DNA of 64,000 bases, taken from NCBI RefSeq assembly GCF_007992095.1, contig NZ_BJZP01000016.1, positions 1 to 64,000 on the forward strand. Direction: 5' to 3'. This stretch comes from Paenirhizobium naphthalenivorans. GTDB lineage: Bacteria; Pseudomonadota; Alphaproteobacteria; Rhizobiales; Rhizobiaceae. The notes under the pieces were generated by a model. The model was not told the DNA's origin. It was given only the letters and a program-made list of their open reading frames with translations, and did not search any database. This document shows positions 27,766 to 35,332 of the stretch, one piece after another. How positions within the stretch are numbered: the stretch's first letter is position 1; each line of letters starts with the position of its first letter. Made by a program: the position numbers and the translations under genes.

Positions 27766-29166
27766 TTACTCTGCTGCCTGCACGGCCGAGAGCATCTGAC
27801 GGCAATCGGCGATCGATGCCTGTTCGATGCCGGCATAATGATCGAACTCGTTCAACACCTTGGCACCGAGGTCAAGTTCGAAGCGCTGCTGGTTCGGGCT
27901 TGCGGCGAAGTCCTGGGTCGCGTCGTCGCCAAGGTTCGACTGGAAGATGCCGGCGGCGCTGACCGGCAGGAAGTCTTCGTAGACGATCGGATCGAACTGG
28001 ACGAGACCATCGGCGATCAGGCTATCGAGGCTCGCCTCGGCACCGGCCCTGGACTTGCGGCCCTTTTCGGTGAGCGAATAGGCGAAATAGCCGAGACCTT
28101 CGGCGCGGATCGCCTCCCAGCTGTCGGGGAAGGGTGTGAAGGCTTCAGCCAGTGCCTTTTCGTAGTCAGCGGCGTTCGAGCCGTCCGCGGCCGGGCGCAC
28201 GACTTTGCGCGAGGCATTGAGCAGATCGTCATAAAGCGCGCGGCCCTTCGGGGTGAGGGCAATGCCGCGCTGTTCGATCTCGCCGAAACGGGCGGTGTGC
28301 GAGCCTTCCTTCCAGCTGCCGTCCTCAGCCTGGAACAGTACCGGCTCGTTGAGCGCCTTGAAGGAGGTCTGGCGCAGCAGGATCGCGCACTTGCGGGTAG
28401 GCGGGCCTTCGACGACGGCCTTTGGGGCGATGCCATAGTCCGGCATGCGGGCCTGGACGAGGTCGATGTCGAGGGTACGTGGCGTGAGGTGATTGATGTG
28501 CGGGCCCTTGAACGATACAACGTCGGCGACCAAGCGGTGGGCCGCATGGAGCCGGGCATACATGTCCGGGCTGACGCGCGCCTTGTCATGCCAGCGAAAG
28601 GTTTCGAGCGCCTCGGTGACGAAGCGCGCTGCATCGGCGCGGTCGAGACCGCCCTGCTGCTCGGCCTTCTCCGTCAATTCGACGGCGCCCGGGGTGAAGA
28701 TCTCGCGGGTGGCGAGCGTGGCTTGCGCCTCGGCGCGCAGCGTCTCGTCGGCGATCAGATCGAGTCTGAGCAGAGAGGTGAAGACGCGAAACGGGTTCTT
28801 CTTCAGGCTTGCGTCGCCGACCGGGCGAAACGCAGTCGAGTGAACCGGCACGCCAGCGGTCGACAGGTCATAGTAGCCAACCGGGAACATGCCCATGACG
28901 GCGAAGACGCGGCGCATCATGGCAAGTTCTGCCGGCGTGCCGAGACGGATGGCGCCGTGGCGTTCTTCCGAGATGCGGTTGAGGGAATCGGTGTCCTCAA
29001 GGCGCTCGCGCAGCTTGGGATCGGCATCGAGCGTCTCCAGGTTGACGCGGGCCACCAGATCCATGAGCGTACCATAGGCCGGAACCTCTGCGCGATACAT
29101 GGCGGACATGGCGGCGGAAAACATCGAGCGGATCTCGTCGCTCGACACGAAAGCGGTCTTGGTCAT
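27766..29166 (-). CDS. hglS: 2-oxoadipate dioxygenase/decarboxylase (HglS, DUF1338/YdcJ family)
   Basis: A cytoplasmic iron enzyme related to the VOC fold that converts 2-oxoadipate and oxygen to D-2-hydroxyglutarate and CO2 in bacterial lysine catabolism (known from Pseudomonas HglS). Family landmarks are SEERHGAIRLGT with a ligand His, FKGPHINHLTPRTLDID with the second His, and the C-terminal VYEDFLPVSAAGIFQSNLG. The product is 466 residues, the usual length. The ATG at 29166 gives MTKTAFVSSDEIR; a second in-frame ATG lies at 29184. It is the first gene of a probable operon with the hydroxyglutarate dehydrogenase and aminotransferase. A -10-like TATTATA lies just upstream on the minus strand, near 29212-29219, without a clear -35. 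Confidence 0.9.
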   Translation of the reverse strand: MTKTAFVSSDEIRSMFSAAMSAMYRAEVPAYGTLMDLVARVNLETLDADPKLRERLEDTDSLNRISEERHGAIRLGTPAELAMMRRVFAVMGMFPVGYYDLSTAGVPVHSTAFRPVGDASLKKNPFRVFTSLLRLDLIADETLRAEAQATLATREIFTPGAVELTEKAEQQGGLDRADAARFVTEALETFRWHDKARVSPDMYARLHAAHRLVADVVSFKGPHINHLTPRTLDIDLVQARMPDYGIAPKAVVEGPPTRKCAILLRQTSFKALNEPVLFQAEDGSWKEGSHTARFGEIEQRGIALTPKGRALYDDLLNASRKVVRPAADGSNAADYEKALAEAFTPFPDSWEAIRAEGLGYFAYSLTEKGRKSRAGAEASLDSLIADGLVQFDPIVYEDFLPVSAAGIFQSNLGDDATQDFAASPNQQRFELDLGAKVLNEFDHYAGIEQASIADCRQMLSAVQAAE

Positions 29167-29390
29167 CAGGGCATCCCAAAGCACAGAAGATGGATCGTTC
29201 GGGAGACAGCTTATAATATGTTGCAGCGCCGAAGGATGCTGACGTTTATCTATGAGTTCATGCGTCTGGCGAATGACTGAGGCGCTTTGCAGACAATTCC
29301 GGACATTGGGCGAGGTGCCCTATTTATTGGATCAGAGTCCATAAAAGTGATCATGATGATGCGGTATAATCTGATTGCAATGATCTGTGC

Positions 29391-29771
29391 TTACGCGAGC
29401 GGAGGGGGCGAGGTCGAGTTGGCGATGAGCCATGTCTCAAGCGCGGCGACGACGGCGAGGCGCAGGCTCTGGTGGTCATCGAGGGCCCGTGCCAGCGAAG
29501 GGTCGTCGCACTCGAAACCCATTTCGACCATGACGTCGGCCGCTGTCAGGTTTCGTTTGGTCATGATCACTTGCACGCGGGCGACGGCGGACGGCAACAG
29601 ATAGCGCCCGCTCGCGATCGGTGCCAGGTTGAGGGCCGGCGCAGACCCATCGGCCGCGAGATCCGCGTGGCGAAGCCATTCGATGAAGCTGGATCGCTCC
29701 TCGAGCGTCGCCTTGGCCCAGGAATTCTGGAGCTTCTGAAGGCGGGTGCGCTTCTGTTTGCTGGTCATCAT
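29391..29771 (-). CDS. Hypothetical protein, 126 residues
   Basis: I do not recognise the family. The N-terminus is basic and helical (MMTSKQKRTRLQKLQNSW), followed by KATLEERSSFIEWLRHADL and a middle region ending in a helix around DDPSLARALDDHQSLRLAVV. No signal peptide or TM segment is seen. The start at 29771 has GGAG four bases before it, and the codon usage resembles its neighbours. It may be a small cytoplasmic DNA- or RNA-binding protein; this is only a guess from the basic N-terminus. Confidence 0.6.
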   Translation of the reverse strand: MMTSKQKRTRLQKLQNSWAKATLEERSSFIEWLRHADLAADGSAPALNLAPIASGRYLLPSAVARVQVIMTKRNLTAADVMVEMGFECDDPSLARALDDHQSLRLAVVAALETWLIANSTSPPPLA

Positions 29772-30080
29772 GGGCTCCGGCTCTGCGTGTGTGTTTCCTC
29801 TAGCGGAACAAATGGGCTGGTGCCATCGCTCCAAGCGACGACTCGCTCACGAGCTGTAATCACGGCTAACAATCGTGTCCGCAGGCCGGCGATCACGCGA
29901 TTCTGGATGTTGCGAGGAAGTGGAGCGGTCACGTTGTTTCGCGGCAGCAGGAGAGACGTCAATCAACCCGCCCGGCCCCGTCCTTAAGTTGACGGCAGCC
30001 GCGCTCCGATGCGGCTTGTGCCAGAGATCGGGATGAATTGAAACAGCAGCGATTGTCTGTCGGCGAGAAAAGCTTCTTCT
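29772..30080. other. Intergenic region without a recognised element
   Basis: About 310 bases between the start of the 126-residue hypothetical gene and the stop of the cupin gene. I saw no credible promoter, RNA gene, repeat or terminator; short open frames here have no start signals. Confidence 0.5.
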
Positions 30081-30476
30081 TCAGGCGAGAAATTGCGCGT
30101 CGCTCACGTGTTCCAGCCAGTCGACGGCTTTGCCGTCAAGAGCCTCCTGAATGGCGATATGGGTCATGGCGGTGTCGGCCGAGGCGCCATGCCAATGCTT
30201 CTCACCCGGCGGGAACCAGACCACGTCGCCGGTGCGGATCTCCTGCTTCGTCTCGCCCCAAGTCTGGGCCCAGCCGGAGCCTGCGGTGACGATCAGCGTC
30301 TGGCCGAGCGGATGGGTGTGCCACGCGGTGCGGGCGCCCGGTTCGAAGGCGACACTGACCGCACGCAGATGAGCCGGGGCCGGTGCCTCGATGATCGTGT
30401 CCTGGCGAACGGAGCCGGTGAAATAGTCCGCCGACGGAGTGGTGGAGGGGCGGGATCCGCAGCGCTTGATGTCCAT
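30081..30476 (-). CDS. Cupin-domain protein similar to the cupin hydroxynitrile lyases
   Basis: A single-domain cupin of 131 residues. The metal site is complete: His53, His55 and Gln59 in WHTHPLGQT and His94 in KHWHGA, the arrangement of the manganese cupin hydroxynitrile lyase of Granulicella (GtHNL), which this protein resembles through most of its length ([20 protein letters not shown] and the C-terminal [13 protein letters not shown]). Related small cupins are also annotated as carboxymuconolactone decarboxylase-associated proteins. In vivo substrate is unknown for the family. The gene stands alone on the minus strand. No neighbour suggests a pathway. Confidence 0.85.
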   Translation of the reverse strand: MDIKRCGSRPSTTPSADYFTGSVRQDTIIEAPAPAHLRAVSVAFEPGARTAWHTHPLGQTLIVTAGSGWAQTWGETKQEIRTGDVVWFPPGEKHWHGASADTAMTHIAIQEALDGKAVDWLEHVSDAQFLA

Positions 30477-30686
30477 GCCGGCAACCTTGGTTATATCGGG
30501 AGTGGCATCCTATCCACGATGTGGCCATCGCGCCAGACGCTGCGCGCGACGTCTCATGTATATGGGCTTATCTTCCGGGCCGGCTGTGGGGCGTGACGCA
30601 ACCGGAGAGGAATGTCTCCTCTTTTCCAGCGGGACCGCCGGTGGCGGGTTCAGTGAACTATCCGGCGATCCGCGTTCCGGCAACCA

Positions 30687-31067
30687 TCAGCGCTGTCTGG
30701 CTTTTCGCTCTGCATAGCGCTGGTCGCGCTTGGCCTTGCGTGCCGCCTCGTCTTCGATCACCCGGCTGATCCTGGATGTCTCGGCTTCTAGGCGGGCATC
30801 TGCTTCGGCCCTATCAGCCGCAGTCGCGGCTTCAGCCGCTTCCCTTGCCGCCGCAAGAGCCTGTTCGCGCTCCTCCGTTTTGGCGCGTTCGCGCGCCGCT
30901 CGGCGTTCGTCGCGGGCCGTCGCCAATGCGAGGCGTTCCGCCTGCCGGGCTTCGAGATGCGGCTCCGCCGCCTCTTTGGCCATGCGATAATTGTCGAGAA
31001 GGAGTTTCTTGGCGTCGGCTGTTGCCTTGCGGCGATCGGACAGGCCGTTGTCTCTAGTGTTCTTCAA
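30687..31067 (-). CDS. DUF6481-like charged helical protein
   Basis: A 126-residue, almost entirely helical protein with Ala/Glu/Arg repeats (residues about 40-120) and no TM or signal sequence. The opening SDRRKATADAKKLLLDNYRM and the long basic-acidic helix match a small family common in Rhizobiales and often found near cold-shock genes. Its function is unknown; a nucleic-acid or ribosome association is possible but unproven. Confidence 0.7.
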   Translation of the reverse strand: MKNTRDNGLSDRRKATADAKKLLLDNYRMAKEAAEPHLEARQAERLALATARDERRAARERAKTEEREQALAAAREAAEAATAADRAEADARLEAETSRISRVIEDEAARKAKRDQRYAERKARQR

Positions 31068-31165
31068 AGTTCCGCTTTCGGATGGAGATTGTGTTCAGGT
31101 CGAGGTCTTCTCATGCGTGCCTTGCGTGCGGCGCGCCGGTGCGGGGCGAGTTGCCGCCGTACCAA

Positions 31166-31372
31166 TTAGTCCTTGGGCGCCGGCGCAGTGGTGACTGTCG
31201 CATCAGCCTCCTTGGCAATGCGCAGAGCGCGCAGACGCATGGTCTTTTCGTCGCGCTCTTGAACGACAGCATCGTTCTCCGAGATAACCCGGTTACGCGC
31301 CAGAAACTGCGACTGGGTTTTGCCAAAGGCCGCTTCGGCTTGCATACGCGCCTTGCTGTGGGTCTCTGTCAT
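31166..31372 (-). CDS. Small helical hypothetical protein, 68 residues
   Basis: The protein begins MTETHSKARMQAEAAFGKTQ and is charged and helical, without TM or signal segments. ATG at 31372 is preceded by GAGGG in CCAGCGAGGGAAATCGCC, a plausible ribosome-binding site. The open frame extends to 31603, but that part runs over the cspA terminator and is not used. Similar small proteins lie near cspA in other rhizobia, as far as I recall. Its function is unknown. Confidence 0.6.
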   Translation of the reverse strand: MTETHSKARMQAEAAFGKTQSQFLARNRVISENDAVVQERDEKTMRLRALRIAKEADATVTTAPAPKD

Positions 31373-31418
31373 GGCGATTTCCCTCGCTGGTCTTGATGAA
31401 GGTGCTCGTCTTTCGGCC

Positions 31419-31443
31419 AAAAAAAAGCCAGGCAAAATGCCTG
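31419..31443 (-). terminator. Rho-independent terminator of cspA
   Basis: On the minus strand CAGGCA at 31443-31438 and TGCCTG at 31434-31429 form a 6-bp stem with a 3-base loop, followed by GGC and a run of eight T (complement of 31419-31426). It lies about 70 bases past the cspA stop. Confidence 0.88.
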
Positions 31444-31511
31444 ACCTTCCTTGGTCTTGTGCTCTCCGTGGTGCCAGTACATCCGTGGTCACCCGAGAGC
31501 ACAAAGATCGA

Positions 31512-31721
31512 TCAGGCAGCCTGCAGCTGGCCGGCGGACATCTTGCCCGACTTGTTGTCGCGTTCCATCTCGTAGCCGATCTTCTGGCCTTCGACGATTT
31601 CACGCATACCGGCGCGCTCTACAGCGGAGATGTGGACGAAAACGTCCGGGCCGCCGTTGTCAGGCTGAATGAAGCCGAAGCCCTTGGTGGAATTGAACCA
31701 TTTAACTGTGCCAGTGGTCAT
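31512..31721 (-). CDS. cspA: Cold-shock domain protein (CspA family)
   Basis: A 69-residue single cold-shock domain that binds single-stranded RNA and DNA and acts as an RNA chaperone. RNP1 is KGFGFIQ and RNP2 is VFVHIS, with the opening [18 protein letters not shown] typical of rhizobial CspA. ATG at 31721 is preceded by GAAAGGG; the longer frame upstream is leader. The promoter at 31868-31896 implies a leader of about 140 bases, a feature of temperature-controlled csp messages, and a strong terminator follows. Confidence 0.96.
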   Translation of the reverse strand: MTTGTVKWFNSTKGFGFIQPDNGGPDVFVHISAVERAGMREIVEGQKIGYEMERDNKSGKMSAGQLQAA

Positions 31722-31867
31722 AACGAACCCTTTCGTAGCAATATTGAGTGCCCGCCGTGCGACTGCACGGGCGGCTGGGTAGCTCGATTTCTTTTGAAGG
31801 GAAGTTCGTCGAGGCACGGTGTCAAGGTGCGAAAACAAAAGTCAAACAAGCAAATATCGACACTCAC

Positions 31868-31896
31868 TAAATAGTAGATCCTTGTTGTCGTGTCAA
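31868..31896 (-). promoter_or_regulatory. Sigma70 promoter of cspA
   Basis: On the minus strand TTGACA (31896-31891) and TATTTA (31873-31868) are separated by exactly 17 bases. Transcription would start near 31861 and give a long 5' leader before the ATG at 31721. Confidence 0.85.
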
Positions 31897-31989
31897 CTTT
31901 TAGTTTTTACTTGGGCGTCTGCGCCGATTTTTGGTTGAGTTGGCGGTTGGCGTCATATCCTTTTTCGACGATGGTTGCCGATCAAGGCG

Positions 31990-32742
31990 TCAATTCCGGT
32001 GGGGTCGGCCGGATTTCAGATCGGCGACGATCGGGAAAGAGGCGAAGAGACCGAGCGGCAAGGCGAAAACGGCGGCGACCGGCAGGCCGAAATGGCTGAA
32101 CAGCAGCGCGCCGGCGATGCCGCCGGAAAAGAACAGGCCGATCAGAGAGAGCAGCAAGGCGAGTTTGCGTCGATCGGCGATGACTGGAGCCAGATCCGGC
32201 CGCGCGGGGGCATTGTGATAGAAGAGTTTACCGATTTCGATACCGGCATCTGTTACCAGGCCGGTGACATGGGTGGTCCGGATGCGCGCGCCCGACAGCT
32301 TGGTGATGATGGCATTCTGTAGGCCCATGATGAAGCACAGGAGGCCGATGGTCAGCAGCAGGGCCAGGTGCGAGCCCTGCACCAGCACGAGGTCCGAAAG
32401 CGCGAAGATCAGAAGCAGCAGCGCCTCGACGGCAAGCGGCAGCGCATATTCCGACTCGAGCGCCCGGCGGCGCGCCCAGTTGATCAGGATGGCAGAGGTT
32501 GCCGCGCCGGCAATGAATGCGGACAGCGATGAGACGCCGATCACAACGAGCGGCCCCTTGCCGAGCACCATATTGTCGGCAATGGCCGACACGATGCCGG
32601 ACATGTGCGAGGTGTATTGTCCGACGGCCATGAAGCCGCCTGCATTGACCGCACCGGCCACGAAGGTCAGATAGAAGGCGAGATGGCGATTGGTCTTTTC
32701 ATTTCGCTCGCGGGCGGCAAGCCCACCCAGATAATATTTCAT
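31990..32742 (-). CDS. DUF1275 (YoaK-like) membrane protein
   Basis: An inner-membrane protein of 250 residues with six or seven TM segments. The family region is FYLTFVAGAVNAGGFMAVGQ followed by TSHMSGIVSAIAD, and GLQNAIITKLSGARIRTTHV then TGLVTDAGIE in the second half. The start at 32742 is chosen because GGAAGAAGC precedes it; the longest frame adds 19 residues from 32799. The role of the family is unknown, although transport has been suggested. It is divergent from the symporter cluster across about 460 bases. Confidence 0.88.
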   Translation of the reverse strand: MKYYLGGLAARERNEKTNRHLAFYLTFVAGAVNAGGFMAVGQYTSHMSGIVSAIADNMVLGKGPLVVIGVSSLSAFIAGAATSAILINWARRRALESEYALPLAVEALLLLIFALSDLVLVQGSHLALLLTIGLLCFIMGLQNAIITKLSGARIRTTHVTGLVTDAGIEIGKLFYHNAPARPDLAPVIADRRKLALLLSLIGLFFSGGIAGALLFSHFGLPVAAVFALPLGLFASFPIVADLKSGRPHRN

Positions 32743-33202
32743 GCTTCTTCCGCAGGCTTCCGGCGGCTGGTTGGATATAAGAGGCACCTTCGGCGGCAAT
32801 GGTAAACATTGCTCGAAGATCCACTGGAGATAATATCTTCCAGCGCCTTTTTCGAGCCGATTCCCGCTTTATTTGTGCGGCTTCAAACGGCGGCAACCAG
32901 TTCCTCCAAACCGCTGTTGCCTGGGGATGGCCGTCGGATGTGTCACGAAAGTTCCGTGCTTATGTCGCATTTGAAATGCTATTGGCGTGTTTTCGCTCGA
33001 GTATAAGACTTTGGTCTTACGACCAATCGTGGGCTTGGAACTGTTCACTTCAAGTCTAGTCTGCTGGAACTACGTGGAGGTGACTGAATTACCGGGGGAG
33101 CGGTTTTAAGGTTGACGGCACATGCAGCTGTCTCGATCCCACGGCGTAGTTGAGGAGTTTGGGTGCCCTTTGGCGCCTGAAACAAGAGAGGGAGGAGCAA
33201 TC
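32743..33202. other. Divergent intergenic region with overlapping dyads
   Basis: About 460 bases between the DUF1275 start and the DUF4212 start. TTGGTC-TTAC-GACCAA at 33011-33026 is a perfect dyad, and AAGAC-TTTG-GTCTT at 33005-33018 overlaps it. These could be operators for the symporter cluster; no convincing -35/-10 or sigma54 element was found nearby. Confidence 0.4.
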
Positions 33203-33463
33203 ATGACGGACAAGACTTCGTCCAATGCCTATTGGGCAGCGAATATTCGCGCTATTTACATTTGTTTGGCCATCTGGGCGATCGTATCCTACGGATTCGG
33301 TATTCTGCTGCGTCCAATGCTGTCCGGCATCGCCGTTGGCGGCACAGATATTGGTTTCTGGTTCGCCCAGCAGGGTTCGATCCTCGTCTTCATCGCGCTG
33401 ATTTTCTTCTACGCGATATACATGAACAAGATCGACCGTGAATTCGGCGTCGACGAGCAGTAA
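33203..33463 (+). CDS. DUF4212 small subunit of the sodium-solute symporter
   Basis: A small membrane protein of 86 residues with two TM segments (about 17-38 and 55-77), MTDKTSSNAYWAANIRAIYI at the start and a charged NKIDREFGVDEQ end. DUF4212 proteins are almost always encoded just before VC_2705-type solute:sodium symporters and may be an accessory subunit. ATG at 33203 follows GGGAGGAG. The symporter begins 14 bases after its stop. Confidence 0.9.
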   Translation: MTDKTSSNAYWAANIRAIYICLAIWAIVSYGFGILLRPMLSGIAVGGTDIGFWFAQQGSILVFIALIFFYAIYMNKIDREFGVDEQ

Positions 33464-33477
33464 GGCGGAAAATAATT

Positions 33478-35244
33478 ATGGATCAATACACCCTCAATCT
33501 TCTGATTGTGGGCGCGACCTTTGCGCTCTACATCGGCATTGCAATCTGGAGCCGAGCCGGCTCCACTGCTGAATTCTACGCCGCCAACCGCGGCGTTCAT
33601 CCCGTGCTGAACGGCATGGCGACAGCTGCGGACTGGATGTCGGCGGCATCGTTCATCTCCATGGCCGGCCTGATCGCCGGTGTTGGCTACGCCAACTCCA
33701 CCTATCTGATGGGCTGGACGGGCGGCTACGTTCTGCTGGCGCTTCTGCTGGCACCTTACCTGCGCAAGTTCGGCAAGTTCACGGTGCCGCAGTTCATCGG
33801 CGACCGGTTCTACAGCCTGAGTGCGCGCCTTGTTGCGGTCATCTGCCTGATTATCATCTCGGTCACCTATGTTATCGGCCAGATGACCGGCGCCGGCGTC
33901 GCTTTCTCGCGCTTCCTTGAAGTGGAGGCCTCGACCGGTCTGTGGATTGCCTCGGCGGTCGTCTTCGCCTACGCGGTTCTTGGCGGCATGAAAGGCATCA
34001 CTTACACGCAGGTTGCCCAGTACGTCGTTTTGATCATCGCCTATACGATCCCGGCGATCTTTATCTCGCTGCAACTGACCGGTAATCCGCTTCCGTGGCT
34101 TGGTCTGTTCTCGACGCACACCGAATCGGGCCTGCCGTTGCTGCAGAAGCTCGACCAGGTCGTCACCGACCTCGGTTTCAACGCCTACACCGCTCAGGGC
34201 TCCATGCTCAACATGACCCTGTTCACGCTGTCGCTCATGATCGGCACCGCTGGTCTGCCGCACGTTATCATCCGCTTCTTCACTGTGCCGAAGGTTGCTG
34301 ATGCGCGTTGGTCGGCTGGCTGGGCACTGGTTTTCATCGCGCTTCTTTATCTGACGGCCCCGGCAGTGGGTGCCATGGCGCGCCTGAACATCATCAACAC
34401 CATCTTCCCCAACGGTCCGAAGGCGGAAGCCGTTCTCTATGAGGAACGTCCGGACTGGATGCGCACCTGGGAAGTCACCGGTCTTCTGAAGTTTGAAGAC
34501 AAGAATGGCGACGGTCGGATGCAGTACTACAACGACAAGTCCGCAGGCTTCGCTACGCAGGCTGCCGAGCGTGGCTGGACCGGCAACGAACTGACCATCA
34601 ACAACGATATCCTGGTTCTTGCCAATCCGGAAATCGCACAGCTTCCGGGCTGGGTCATCGGCCTCATCGCCGCTGGTGGTTTGGCGGCGGCCCTGTCGAC
34701 GGCAGCCGGTCTTCTGCTCGCCATTTCGTCATCGATCAGCCACGACTTGGTCAAGGAATGGCTCGTTCCGGGTATCTCTGAAAAGAATGAGCTCATGGTT
34801 GCTCGCGTCGCCATGGCGGGTGCCATCCTGGTCGCAACGCTGCTGGGCCTCCATCCGCCCGGATTTGCCGCCCAGACCGTGGCATTGGCCTTCGGTCTTG
34901 CCGCTGCAACCATCTTCCCGGTTCTCATGATGGGCATCTTCTCGAAGCGGATGAACTCGACCGGGGCAACCGTCGGCATGATCGTGGGTCTGGTTGTGAC
35001 CTGCCTCTACCTTTTCACCTATCTCGGCTGGTTCTTCATCGCGGGGACCAACATGCTCGAGAACGTGCCGGCCAACTACCTGTTCGGCATCCCGCCGACA
35101 GCCTTTGGCCCGATTGGTGCGCTTCTGAACTTCGCGACCGCCTACCTCGTGTCGTCGATGACGAAGGCCCCGCCGGCCCACGTACAGGAACTGGTGGAAT
35201 CCATCCGTGTGCCGCGTGGTGCGGGTGTCGCCACAGGTCACTAA
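33478..35244 (+). CDS. Sodium:solute symporter, VC_2705/ActP-like subfamily
   Basis: A 588-residue SLC5-type permease with about 13 TM segments. The early VHPVLNGMATAADWMSAASF and FGKFTVPQFIGDRFYS regions and VALAFGLAAATIFPVLMMGI later are characteristic of acetate-type symporters. An extra extracytoplasmic loop (about residues 315-385) contains DKNGDGRMQYYN (341-352), resembling an EF-hand calcium-binding loop. Acetate or another short monocarboxylate is the likely substrate from family, with pyruvate or lactate as alternatives. It is coupled to the DUF4212 gene and followed by a strong terminator and then three signalling-type genes in the same direction. Confidence 0.9.
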   Translation: MDQYTLNLLIVGATFALYIGIAIWSRAGSTAEFYAANRGVHPVLNGMATAADWMSAASFISMAGLIAGVGYANSTYLMGWTGGYVLLALLLAPYLRKFGKFTVPQFIGDRFYSLSARLVAVICLIIISVTYVIGQMTGAGVAFSRFLEVEASTGLWIASAVVFAYAVLGGMKGITYTQVAQYVVLIIAYTIPAIFISLQLTGNPLPWLGLFSTHTESGLPLLQKLDQVVTDLGFNAYTAQGSMLNMTLFTLSLMIGTAGLPHVIIRFFTVPKVADARWSAGWALVFIALLYLTAPAVGAMARLNIINTIFPNGPKAEAVLYEERPDWMRTWEVTGLLKFEDKNGDGRMQYYNDKSAGFATQAAERGWTGNELTINNDILVLANPEIAQLPGWVIGLIAAGGLAAALSTAAGLLLAISSSISHDLVKEWLVPGISEKNELMVARVAMAGAILVATLLGLHPPGFAAQTVALAFGLAAATIFPVLMMGIFSKRMNSTGATVGMIVGLVVTCLYLFTYLGWFFIAGTNMLENVPANYLFGIPPTAFGPIGALLNFATAYLVSSMTKAPPAHVQELVESIRVPRGAGVATGH

Positions 35245-35256
35245 GAGCCCAGAGAC

Positions 35257-35290
35257 AAAAGAGCGGGCGGCGAAGGCCGCCCGCTCTTTT
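35257..35290 (+). terminator. Rho-independent terminator after the symporter gene
   Basis: AAAAGAGCGGGCGGC at 35257-35271 pairs perfectly with GCCGCCCGCTCTTTT at 35276-35290, loop GAAG; the stem is 15 bp and ends in a T-tract. The A- and T-ends make it potentially bidirectional. It separates the symporter from the DUF294 gene, so the latter probably has its own or read-through expression. Confidence 0.88.
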
Positions 35291-35332
35291 CCCTCAACCA
35301 AGGTTTGACCGCACAAGTGGTTCGTTGGGGTC

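Noticed and set aside
27679..29280. 533-codon open frame on the plus strand
   Set aside because: It runs opposite hglS, whose motifs are clear.
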